Source of the DNA: Candidatus Tritonobacter lacicola | GTDB lineage: Bacteria > Auribacterota > Tritonobacteria > Tritonobacterales > Tritonobacteraceae | Direction: 5' to 3' | Assembly (NCBI GenBank): GCA_030765135.1 | Contig: JAVCDC010000018.1 | Coordinates: 1 to 32,668, forward strand | DNA: 32,668 nucleotides | Shown: positions 22,808 to 29,780 of the stretch, piece by piece | Layout of the letters: each line of letters opens with the position of its first letter | Numbering within the stretch: the first letter of the stretch is position 1 | Translations under genes and position numbers: made by a program | The notes under the pieces: model-generated | The model's input: the letters and a program-made list of their open reading frames with translations, nothing else | What the model was told of the DNA's origin: nothing | Database searches by the model: none

Positions 22808-25444
22808 TCATTCACTGGGAAACCGGATCTCCACTCCCGATGCCCCGCCTTCCAGCTTTATCCACAGGCCCATACCCGGCCCGACGTATTTGAGTGTCTG
22901 GAGATAGTCCGGTATGCCCTTGTAATATGTGTGGTAGTACGGGAAAACATCGTCCACGGCTATCATCGCCTCCACTTTGTCTCCCGCCGGGTTGCCCGTC
23001 GCTGTGTAGACCACGAGGCCTTTCAGGTAGGCGATGATGTCATCGTGGCTCTCGCTGCCCATCCTGTCCGATCCAAACTGGGCCGTCGGGTAGCTTCCCT
23101 GGTAGTGGACCTTCGCGAAGAGGTCGCTTGCAAGGTTCCAGCCATCGTCCAGCGGCGTGACGAAGAGGCCGCATACCATCTTAAGACGCTTCTGGCCTTC
23201 CATTCTCCAGGTGCAGTCCGCATTCGCCCTCACCCAGTAGCCGTAGCCGCCGGCTATGAATTCGAGCGAGGAGCCCACGTCCTTCTCGTACGTGTAGACC
23301 TCCATTTGGTCCGGGTCGCTCGGGTCCGGGTGCCAGCCGGTTATCTTCTCCACGTTGTTATGAATCCCCATGCCGGTCAGCAAACTCTGGATGCTCGCGA
23401 TCTCGCTGTAGTGGGTCGCGGGTATCTTCGCCTTCACCGCCGCGGAGGGCTCGTGCCCGGCAACGTAGTAGCAGGCGTCCGGACTGAGGCCGATAAGCTT
23501 CCAGTCGTCGTACAGAGGAATCTCCTGGTTGAAGTTATCGTAGAAGTAGTTGATCGCGTAGATGTTGTTGTCCTCCGATCCAAAGTAGATTGTTCCATCG
23601 CCGCCTATGGCCGGCGAGGAGTAGATACTCGACCCGGTTTCATAGCTCCACGAAAATGAGCCGTCGGAGTTGATACTGTAGAGATGGTTATCGCCCCACG
23701 CGGAGCCAACGTAAACCGTTTCGTCAGAGTCTACCGCCGGTGATGATTCGATAAAGCTTCCTGTTTCATAGCTCCATAAAAAGGAGCCTGTAGAGCTGAA
23801 ACTGTAGAGGCGATTATCACAGGAGCCAATGTAAATCCTCCCGTCCTGGCCAAGGGCCGGTGAGGAACTGATATCGGCCCCGGTTACACAGCTCCACGAT
23901 AAAGAGCTGTCGGAGTTAATACTGTAGAGTCGATCGTCAGAAGAGCCGATATAGACCTTCCCGTCCGGGCCTATTGCCGGTGAGGAATACCAGATGAAGT
24001 TCCCGGTTCCATAACTCCAGAACAAGGAGCCGTCCGGGTTAATGCAGTAGATATTGGTTTCATCCTGCCCATAATAGCCGGCGCCAAAGTAAATCTTACC
24101 GTTCCGGCCGATGGCCGGCGAAGAGCCGACCCTGCCCCCGGTCTCATAGCTCCAGGAAAATGAGCCGCTGGAATCAATACTGTAGAGGCGCCTGTCGCCG
24201 GATCCCGAGCCGAAATATATCGTCCCGTCATCGGATATGGCCGGCGAGGACCATACATCGCTGCCGGTCATATAACTCCATAAGAGTAACCCGGCATGGC
24301 TGAGCCTGTAGAGCCGGTAGTCATAAGAGCCGGCATAAACCGTGCCGTCCGGACCTATGGTCGGTGAGGAATCGACATCATTACCCGTTTTGTAGCTCCA
24401 GAAAAGGGAGCCGTCGGAGTTAATGCCGTAGAGGTTGTTGTCGGAAGAGCCGATAAAAACCCTCCCGTTACCGCCCACTGCCGGTGAGGAAATGAGAAAA
24501 CCCCCGGTTCCATAGCTCCACCTCAGCCCCGCGGCCAGAGAGCCCTGATAGGGGCTCCGGCCCGTGTTCCTGACGTCGCGGTGAAACATCGGCCACGGCG
24601 CGTACGGCGTGGCCGTCGGTGTCGTGGTCGGCGGGGGGGTGGGTGTACTGGTTGGAGTGGGCGGATCCGTTGGAGTATTTGTCGGTGTCGGTGTGCGGGT
24701 GGCCGTCGGCGTTTGAGAGAGCGTGGCCGTGGGTGTAGGCGTTGTATCCCCCAGACACCATACCGTATTCCCGTCCTGAACTCCGTCACCATTGCTGTCA
24801 TAGGTGGTGCCGTACCGGTTTACAAAAATGCCGTTGTCGACAATATCGACCCAGGCGTCGTCATTGAGGTTGCCTAAAACCAGCCAGTGGCCGCCCGCTG
24901 CGCGATCACCGGTGAAGTCCGCCTCGTACTGACCGGGAGCAACTTCGATTATTTCGGCAGTCATGCGAAGCGTGTGCTGCCGGTCCCTGGCCGCGATGCA
25001 GGCGCAGGAAGTGCCTGCCGGTATAGTTATCGTTGCATAGCCGATCGTGTCCTGCCCGGTTATCACGTCGAAATCGACGCTCTCCTCAAACTCGTACAGC
25101 ACGGTCTCGCCGGGGCAGCTCACCAGCTCGAATGTTATGCAGCGCGTCAGTATATCCGGACTGGAACCCGTATCGATGCCGGGAGAGAGCTGCACCGCCA
25201 CGGTAACGTCGGTATCGCTTGTGAAATTGATATTCGCCGGAGATGGATCGGGGCAGAGAGCTTCTCTTCCCTGCCAGAAGTTGTCCGAGATAATCGTTTG
25301 GTCCGCAGCGCCAACCAGCCCGTCTCCCGTAATATCCGCGTGATAACCGGGCGGTGTGGGGGCGGGGATTTGGGCAACGGCATCACCTCCCGCAACGCGT
25401 ACCGATACAATAAATCCCAAATAGAAAATCAGCTGCTTTTTCAT
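22808..25444 (-). CDS. Secreted dockerin-like / PQQ beta-propeller protein, first gene of the c-di-GMP-controlled run
   Basis: This 878-residue protein has a signal peptide (MKKQLIFYLGFIVSVRVAGG). Next are a dockerin-like segment (ADITGDGLVGAADQTIISDNF), a beta domain, a second calcium-type segment (GNLNDDAWVDIVDNGIFVNRYG; DSNGDGVQDG) and a Pro/Thr linker. An eight-blade propeller opened by PWPMFHRDVRNTG comes next, then about 270 residues with aromatic GYGYWVRA and GWNLASDL motifs. It lacks the GYGW C-terminus of its neighbours and ends with VEIRFPSE. The upstream leader holds a promoter, riboswitch and terminator. A role in adhesion or surface-complex assembly is inferred; no enzyme active site is recognisable. 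Confidence 0.85.
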   Translation of the reverse strand: MKKQLIFYLGFIVSVRVAGGDAVAQIPAPTPPGYHADITGDGLVGAADQTIISDNFWQGREALCPDPSPANINFTSDTDVTVAVQLSPGIDTGSSPDILTRCITFELVSCPGETVLYEFEESVDFDVITGQDTIGYATITIPAGTSCACIAARDRQHTLRMTAEIIEVAPGQYEADFTGDRAAGGHWLVLGNLNDDAWVDIVDNGIFVNRYGTTYDSNGDGVQDGNTVWCLGDTTPTPTATLSQTPTATRTPTPTNTPTDPPTPTSTPTPPPTTTPTATPYAPWPMFHRDVRNTGRSPYQGSLAAGLRWSYGTGGFLISSPAVGGNGRVFIGSSDNNLYGINSDGSLFWSYKTGNDVDSSPTIGPDGTVYAGSYDYRLYRLSHAGLLLWSYMTGSDVWSSPAISDDGTIYFGSGSGDRRLYSIDSSGSFSWSYETGGRVGSSPAIGRNGKIYFGAGYYGQDETNIYCINPDGSLFWSYGTGNFIWYSSPAIGPDGKVYIGSSDDRLYSINSDSSLSWSCVTGADISSSPALGQDGRIYIGSCDNRLYSFSSTGSFLWSYETGSFIESSPAVDSDETVYVGSAWGDNHLYSINSDGSFSWSYETGSSIYSSPAIGGDGTIYFGSEDNNIYAINYFYDNFNQEIPLYDDWKLIGLSPDACYYVAGHEPSAAVKAKIPATHYSEIASIQSLLTGMGIHNNVEKITGWHPDPSDPDQMEVYTYEKDVGSSLEFIAGGYGYWVRANADCTWRMEGQKRLKMVCGLFVTPLDDGWNLASDLFAKVHYQGSYPTAQFGSDRMGSESHDDIIAYLKGLVVYTATGNPAGDKVEAMIAVDDVFPYYHTYYKGIPDYLQTLKYVGPGMGLWIKLEGGASGVEIRFPSE

Positions 25445-25493
25445 TTATCAATGTTGTTTCAGGGGAAGTACCGGGAATTCAGCCGGCATCCTG

Positions 25494-25546
25494 AAAATAA
25501 AAAACCGGTCCGCCGCTTTTCGCTTGAGCGATCTTCGGCAGCCCGG
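25494..25546 (-). terminator. Intrinsic terminator overlapping the riboswitch 3' arm
   Basis: On the minus strand CCGGGCTGCCG (about 25546-25536) can pair with CGGCGGACCGG (25515-25505), with about one mismatch and one GU pair. TTTTTTATTTT follows at once (25504-25494). The 5' half of this stem is also the closing strand of the c-di-GMP aptamer, so the two folds exclude each other. Confidence 0.65.
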
Positions 25547-25655
25547 CCGTCTTTCCCTTCGGCGACTAGGTACAAGCTTTTTCAGCCGTTCGGACTAAGA
25601 CCCGTGACTTTGCGTCCCACGGTTTCCCGTGGTTTGCCCTTTCGGACCTTTTTCC
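25536..25655 (-). ncRNA. Cyclic di-GMP-I (GEMM-I) riboswitch
   Basis: The minus strand reads GGGCAAACC, then CCACGG-GAAA-CCGTGG (a perfect stem with a GNRA tetraloop), then GACGCAAAGTCACGGGTCT and a third stem, and closes with GCCGGGCTGCCG. These are the conserved blocks, in order, of the GEMM-I aptamer. The P2 tetraloop and the GACGCAAAG.CAC junction are especially diagnostic. The third stem is longer than in Vc2. The overlapping terminator predicts that ligand binding blocks terminator formation, so c-di-GMP would turn on the downstream surface-protein genes. Confidence 0.82.
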
Positions 25656-25735
25656 ACACTGAACCATAGAGAGAAAAAATACCCCTACTAATGCCCCCTG
25701 GAAGGTTGTTTATTGTGTGTCTTCACTATAAAGAT

Positions 25736-25764
25736 AATATAACCTATATTACTATAACTGTCAA
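25736..25764 (-). promoter_or_regulatory. Sigma70-type promoter driving the riboswitch leader
   Basis: On the minus strand TTGACA (25764-25759) and TATATT (25741-25736) are separated by 17 bp. Transcription from about 25729 gives a leader of roughly 285 nt holding the GEMM-I aptamer and terminator before the ATG at 25444. The rest of 25656-25931 is AT-rich and otherwise without recognisable features. Confidence 0.7.
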
Positions 25765-25931
25765 GGCTTATAATAATATATTTTTCTCAAAGCGAGTAAC
25801 TATATGCAGGTGTTTTACTAACAGCTATCGCTTACACGATTGTACAGGTTCTTGTAAATTTGAACTATTAATCATCGTTTCCCAATAGAAGGAATAAACG
25901 GGAATTTATGAACGATTGGGAGAGATGCTTT

Positions 25932-26254
25932 TTAATGCCAGCCGTAGGTGCCCCTCGTTCCATAGCCGGAGCCGTCGTCCGCCTGGTACCCGTCCTGAGG
26001 AGAGGCTCCCGAGGTAAGGTAATTTATCTTTATAATCGTAGACCTGCCGGGGAAGCCCGGTTTCCGGGTCGGCACGGGCGACGGATCACTGAAGGCGTAA
26101 AGCACGCTCGACCCGGCGTATAACCTCCCGTCCAGACCCACGGCCGGAGAGGAAATCACCCTGGACCCCGTTTCCGATAACTCCAGGCAAGCGAGCCCGA
26201 CTGGGCAACGGTATTTTTGTCAACAAAAAGGCCCTGCTCAATCCCGGCGTCCAT
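25932..26254 (-). pseudogene. Frameshifted remnant of a PQQ-propeller protein with GYGW C-terminus
   Basis: The minus strand from 26254 encodes MDAGIEQGLFVDKNTVAQ, then a blade start, GSLAWSY. After that the frame shifts near 26175, and the blade resumes as ETGSRVISSPAVGLDGRLYAGS in another frame. It continues to a short linker and the C-terminal motif IKINYLTSGASPQDGY, then TYGWH and a stop. Less than one blade remains of the usual eight, and no signal peptide is visible. It is the decayed 3' end of a third propeller gene. Confidence 0.65.
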
Positions 26255-26418
26255 AATCACTTTTTTCGATATTTTAAAAAGTGCATTTCTTCCGGCTCAG
26301 AACCGAGCCTGTGATAACATTCCGATATATCTATTGCGTTTTTATTCCATTTTGTAAATATTATTGCTATAGTGTGAAGTGAAGCCGTGCGAAAAATTTT
26401 AAGCATCTTTTTTATTCA

Positions 26419-27426
26419 ATGAAGCAGGCGCGAAACGAGCACAAGGAAAAGCTCCTCCGGGAGATAGTGAAGGTCGTCGGCGAGCACGAAAGGTTCGCCA
26501 TCTTCTCCCACGAGGAGCCCGACGGCGACGCTATCGGCTCGCAGGTGGCCCTGACCCTCGCCCTGAGAGAACTCGGCAAGAGCGTGGTCTCTGTGCGGCT
26601 GGACAACGTCCCCCCTTGTCTCGGGTTTCTCAACAGGGACAATACCATCGAGAAGTACGACCCGGAAAAGGACAATGAGAAGATTCTCGAGGCCGATGTA
26701 ACCTTCACACTCGATACGTGCGACTACTTCCGCATGGGAGATATCGGCAACCTCGTCAAGGGGAGCCCGTCTCTGAAGATCAACATCGACCACCACAGGG
26801 ACAACGCCTTCTTCGGCGATATAGACTTCGTGCGATTCATAGCGGGCGGAACCGCAGAGATGGTCTTCGAGGTCATAAAAGCGCTGGGCGTAACCATAGA
26901 GGGAATAATCGCCGAGGCGATCTACATCGGCCTATCAACGGACACGCTCGGCTTCAAGTACATCGATCCCGACGGGAACATGATCGTCGTGATATCGGAA
27001 CTGGTAAAGGGGGGGATCCGCATAGAAGACCTCCAGGAGCGGCTGTACTACAACAGGCCGGACACCTACTTGACCGACCTCGCGAACATCCTGGAGAAGG
27101 TCCACTACGAAGAAAACGGTGCAATAGCATGGTTCGTTTTTAAAAAGAGGGAACAGCTGACCTATTACCAGCGGGAACTGACATCGGAGGCCCTTCACCA
27201 GCTCCTGAGCATGAAGAGGGTCCGGGCGGCCGTCATGCTCCACGAGGAGAGGACGGGCGTCGAGGTCTGGCTCCGTTCGAAGACAGACGTCGATGTCGGT
27301 AAGGCCGCGGAGAACGTCGGGGGGGGAGGCCACAGAACGGCAGCTGGCGCCCTAATCCGGGGAGCCAGCCTCGATGAAGCTATTCAAGAGGTTCTGGCCA
27401 ACGTGAAAGCGGCCTTTACCTACTGA
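26419..27426 (+). CDS. nrnA: DHH/DHHA1 phosphoesterase, NrnA-like (nanoRNase / pAp phosphatase)
   Basis: This 335-residue protein has the DHH-family motifs in order: SHEEPDGDAIGS (residues 30-41), LDTCDYFRMG, the DHH triad (D124-H125-H126) and the C-terminal DHHA1 signature GGGGHRTAAGA. NrnA enzymes degrade short oligoribonucleotides and dephosphorylate 3'-phosphoadenosine 5'-phosphate in the cytoplasm using Mn ions. The length is typical. It is a single gene preceded by a 160-bp AT-rich gap in which I see no convincing promoter or Shine-Dalgarno sequence. A related role in c-di-AMP or pGpG breakdown is possible; pGpG would be notable given the c-di-GMP riboswitch nearby, but that is speculation. 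Confidence 0.88.
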   Translation: MKQARNEHKEKLLREIVKVVGEHERFAIFSHEEPDGDAIGSQVALTLALRELGKSVVSVRLDNVPPCLGFLNRDNTIEKYDPEKDNEKILEADVTFTLDTCDYFRMGDIGNLVKGSPSLKINIDHHRDNAFFGDIDFVRFIAGGTAEMVFEVIKALGVTIEGIIAEAIYIGLSTDTLGFKYIDPDGNMIVVISELVKGGIRIEDLQERLYYNRPDTYLTDLANILEKVHYEENGAIAWFVFKKREQLTYYQRELTSEALHQLLSMKRVRAAVMLHEERTGVEVWLRSKTDVDVGKAAENVGGGGHRTAAGALIRGASLDEAIQEVLANVKAAFTY

Positions 27427-27465
27427 CCTACTTCACATCTTAGCCTGCTCCTGAAAAAAACAAAA

Positions 27466-27580
27466 TCAAACCACAGAGCACACGGAGCTCACGGAGAAGA
27501 TATTAAAAAAATTCGTGAAAACTTGTGCTGACGAAGATCCTGAGCGTAGTCGAAGGGAGCGAAGCAAAAGTATTCGTGTA
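27466..27580. repeat. Dispersed CCACAGAG / GAGCGTAGTCGAAGG repeats
   Basis: The gap between nrnA and lemA holds accacagagcacacggagctcacggagaa-type units and a gatcctgagcgtagtcgaagg unit. A relative of the latter (actgagtttagttgaagg) lies near 14966. Both are familiar intergenic repeats of GC-rich environmental bacteria. No gene is visible. Confidence 0.55.
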
Positions 27581-27594
27581 TAACAAATATTTTT

Positions 27595-28158
27595 TCAGAA
27601 GCTTACATTAACGGTGGCGCGATCCGCTTCCGAGACCTCGAAAAGGTCTCTCCTCCCGTAGCGCATTATCCCGGCAATAAGAAGATCGGGAAAAGACTCT
27701 CTCCTGATATTGTAGTTATTGACCGAGTCGTTGAAGAACTCCCGCCTGTCGGCTATCTCGCTCTCCAGGCCGCTGATTCTCTTCTGTAGCTGCATGAAGT
27801 TCTCGTTGGCCTTCAGGTTTGGGTAGTTCTCCGCGACCGCGAAAAGAGTCTTTAGCGCGCCGCCTATCATCTCGCTCGAGCCGGCTTTCTCCCTCATCGT
27901 CCGCGCGTTAAGGAACGCCGTCCGCGCCTCCGTGACCCTCTGCAAGACCTCCCTCTCGTGCTTCATGTAGCCCTTGACGCACTCCACGAGCCGGGGTATC
28001 TCGTCGGTACGCTGCTTCAGAAGGACGTCGATGTTGGCCCACGATTTCTCGATGTTGTTCTTCAGGCGGATCAGGCCGTTGAAGATGATGATGAGGTAGC
28101 CTGCAAAGCATATCGCAATCAAAATAGCAACCACCAGGACGATGATACCCGTATCCAT
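27595..28158 (-). CDS. lemA: LemA family membrane protein
   Basis: This 187-residue protein has one N-terminal membrane span (IIVLVVAILIAICFAGYLIII) and then the LemA coiled helical domain: FNGLIRLKNNIEKSWANIDVLLKQR, VKGYMKHEREVL and ENYPNLKANENFMQLQ. The C-terminus (NDSVNNYNIRRESFP...LF) is also typical, although the usual final FP/F.F motif is replaced by VNVSF. LemA proteins are anchored with a large outer or periplasmic helical domain; their function is poorly known. It is probably linked with the GIDE-domain gene about 700 bp upstream on the same strand, a recurrent pairing, though a repeat-borne gene now lies between them. Confidence 0.9.
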   Translation of the reverse strand: MDTGIIVLVVAILIAICFAGYLIIIFNGLIRLKNNIEKSWANIDVLLKQRTDEIPRLVECVKGYMKHEREVLQRVTEARTAFLNARTMREKAGSSEMIGGALKTLFAVAENYPNLKANENFMQLQKRISGLESEIADRREFFNDSVNNYNIRRESFPDLLIAGIMRYGRRDLFEVSEADRATVNVSF

Positions 28159-28202
28159 CTCACTCCCCTCTATCGGTGCTTACTAAAATCTACTACTCAT
28201 TT

Positions 28203-28278
28203 GGACGCTGATTTTCTCAGATCTTCGCTGATTTATCTTTTTCCAATAATCTTAATGATCTGCATTAATCTGCGTCCC
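28203..28278 (-). mobile_element. Solo palindromic repeat (MITE-like) with 5-bp flanking duplication
   Basis: Read on the minus strand, the element starts GGACGCAGATT and ends AATCAGCGTCC, with AAATG directly before and AAATG directly after it. Its left 32 bases differ at about five positions from the left side of the GxxExxY-bearing element, and its right 29 bases (ATCAGCGAAGATCTGAG and on) differ at about one. It lacks any gene. Confidence 0.7.
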
Positions 28279-28331
28279 ATTTGCTTTTTTAGGTCAATTT
28301 GAGTTATCCAGTTGCTCATTAATCCTTTTTT

Positions 28332-28791
28332 GGACGCTGATTTTCTCAGATCTTCTCTGATATTGTTTCATTGATCTGTGTCATATTCATTTTCTTCTAT
28401 TATCAAATGCCTTTCGCTTCACCTCTGGATGAACACCAAAGTTTAGAAGCAACCCAACTTCTATCTTTGTAGCTTTTAAATAATTTAGTAATTGAGCCTC
28501 ATATTCTTTCAACAAGCTCTTTGCCGCCTTAATCTCTACAATGACTTTATCATCCACTATGATATCTGCAAAATATTCTCCGACAACTCGCCCATCATAC
28601 AGGACTCTTATGGGAACTTGCGCCGAACATTTAAGGCTGTATTTGCTCAACTCGATCACCATTGCATTTTCATACACCTTTTCCAAAAATCCATACCCTA
28701 AAGTGTTGTAGACATTATAAAAGGTTTTTATGATCTTCTCAGTCAAATCAACATGTTTGTAATCCTGATAATCTGCGTTCATCTGCGTCCC
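28332..28791 (-). mobile_element. Gene-bearing palindromic element enclosing the GxxExxY gene
   Basis: The left end (minus strand) is GGGACGCAGATGAACGCAGA and the right end is GAAAATCAGCGTCC. Both ends match the solo element at 28203-28278, whose middle is replaced here by the GxxExxY gene. The flanks AAAAG and AAAAA are near-duplicates. Confidence 0.6.
28387..28782 (-). CDS. GxxExxY protein (PD-(D/E)XK nuclease-like)
   Basis: This 131-residue protein carries the name-giving motif G31-F-L-E34-K-V-Y37 and a PD-(D/E)XK-like core: D73 (YFADIIV), E83 and K85 (VEIKAAK). The family is small, often multicopy within a genome, and of unproven function; the fold suggests DNA cleavage. Its ATG (28782) lies inside the repeat arm, so residues MNADYQDY are repeat-encoded, and no later methionine is available before residue 41. 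The base composition is far more AT-rich than the GC-rich flanking genes, which suggests transfer. It separates the GIDE and lemA genes. Confidence 0.85.
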   Translation of the reverse strand: MNADYQDYKHVDLTEKIIKTFYNVYNTLGYGFLEKVYENAMVIELSKYSLKCSAQVPIRVLYDGRVVGEYFADIIVDDKVIVEIKAAKSLLKEYEAQLLNYLKATKIEVGLLLNFGVHPEVKRKAFDNRRK

Positions 28792-28837
28792 TTTTAAATT
28801 TCCTAGGTTGAGGATAAAGCTTCATGAACGGGAAGAG

Positions 28838-29608
28838 CTAGAACTTGGCGAAGGACCAGAAATGAGAGTAGAAGAGAACGAGCCAGAGGCAAAGCAGGAT
28901 GAGGAGGCCGCCACCGAAGAAGCCCCCGATGACCTTCCACCTCAGGAGGCCGAGTACGCGCTTCTCCGGACGGTCGGAGATATAGAAGAACCTCTCCTTC
29001 CCCCGGCCGATCATGATGTCCTGTGCCCCGCCCTCCACCGTGCCCTCCTCGACGAAGGGATTGTCTCCCGCCGTGCCCATGACGTACAGCATATCGCCGG
29101 GCTCTATGAAGGATTCCCTGTACCTCATCGTCTTGTTCACACTGAAGAAGCCCTCGAAATCCATGCCGCTCCTCCGGAGGAAGCGCTTGACGTCCTCGGG
29201 TGGATCCTTCATAAATCCCGATTTGAACTCGTTGTCGCGCAATATCTCAACCCCCGCACCCTTCGGATCAACGAGCACGCTGCCCGTCTCGTCCTCGATA
29301 TAGAAAGGGATAAAGTCAACTCCCTTCCGGACCGTCACCCATCGGCTATGTTTGCCCGAACTCCTGTACTCCTCTATGGAGAAGCGGGAGTAAACGCAAT
29401 CCCTGACAGTAAACGGGCTCTTGAGCACTTCCCCCCTGAACGGGACGACCTTCCCGTAAACCTCCACGAGGCCCATGGCAATTGATCGTATCTTCGAGGT
29501 GGGGATGTTCTCGATAAGCCGTTTCGACTTGAGCCATCCGAAGGCCCTGAAAAAGAGGAAAACGCCGAAGCCTAATCCAATGAGACTATATACAAGGAGG
29601 TTATCCAT
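28838..29608 (-). CDS. GIDE-domain membrane protein
   Basis: This 256-residue protein has an N-terminal span (LLVYSLIGLGFGVFLFF). A GIDE domain follows, opening RLIENIPTSKIRSIAMGLVEVYGKV, with FIPFYIEDETGSVLVDPKGA typical of this family. A second span is near the C-terminus (GGFFGGGLLILLCLWLVLF). In eukaryotes GIDE occurs in membrane E3 ligases such as MUL1; prokaryotic versions lack the RING and often accompany LemA. ATG at 29608 (MDNLLVYS) is preferred because it directly precedes the membrane span; GTG at 29638 is possible. It may act with LemA in an envelope-stress role, which is inference. Confidence 0.82.
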   Translation of the reverse strand: MDNLLVYSLIGLGFGVFLFFRAFGWLKSKRLIENIPTSKIRSIAMGLVEVYGKVVPFRGEVLKSPFTVRDCVYSRFSIEEYRSSGKHSRWVTVRKGVDFIPFYIEDETGSVLVDPKGAGVEILRDNEFKSGFMKDPPEDVKRFLRRSGMDFEGFFSVNKTMRYRESFIEPGDMLYVMGTAGDNPFVEEGTVEGGAQDIMIGRGKERFFYISDRPEKRVLGLLRWKVIGGFFGGGLLILLCLWLVLFYSHFWSFAKF

Positions 29609-29677
29609 ATTTAAGAGTTGGTCGTATTTTGCAACCACCTTGTCATAGGTGAATATTTTAAACGCAAACGCTACACC

Positions 29678-29721
29678 TTAGATTCGACGGCGTAGCCGGC
29701 GTAACCTGAAGGTGATGGTTC
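29678..29721. repeat. Hairpin downstream of hipA
   Basis: Near-complementary segments caccttagattcgacggcg and cgccggcgtaacctgaaggtg form a stem of about 19 bp with a few mismatches. It may end hipA transcription although no T-run follows on the minus strand. The remaining 29640-29780 shows no gene. Confidence 0.45.
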
Positions 29722-29780
29722 TCCGCTTTTTTCATTCACGAACATCTCTTGCAAGAAGCTGTTATGCTCTTTAAATGGCC

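Noticed and set aside
22688-23659. Plus-strand 323-residue open frame opposite the dockerin/PQQ gene
   Set aside because: No recognisable domain; it is antisense to a well-supported secreted protein.
29650-29780. Third attC-like site after hipA, which would complete a hipBA cassette
   Set aside because: A hairpin is present, but the CGCTCAAGC and TTAGCTC arms and an ACGTT core are not recognisable; it may be degenerate or unrelated.
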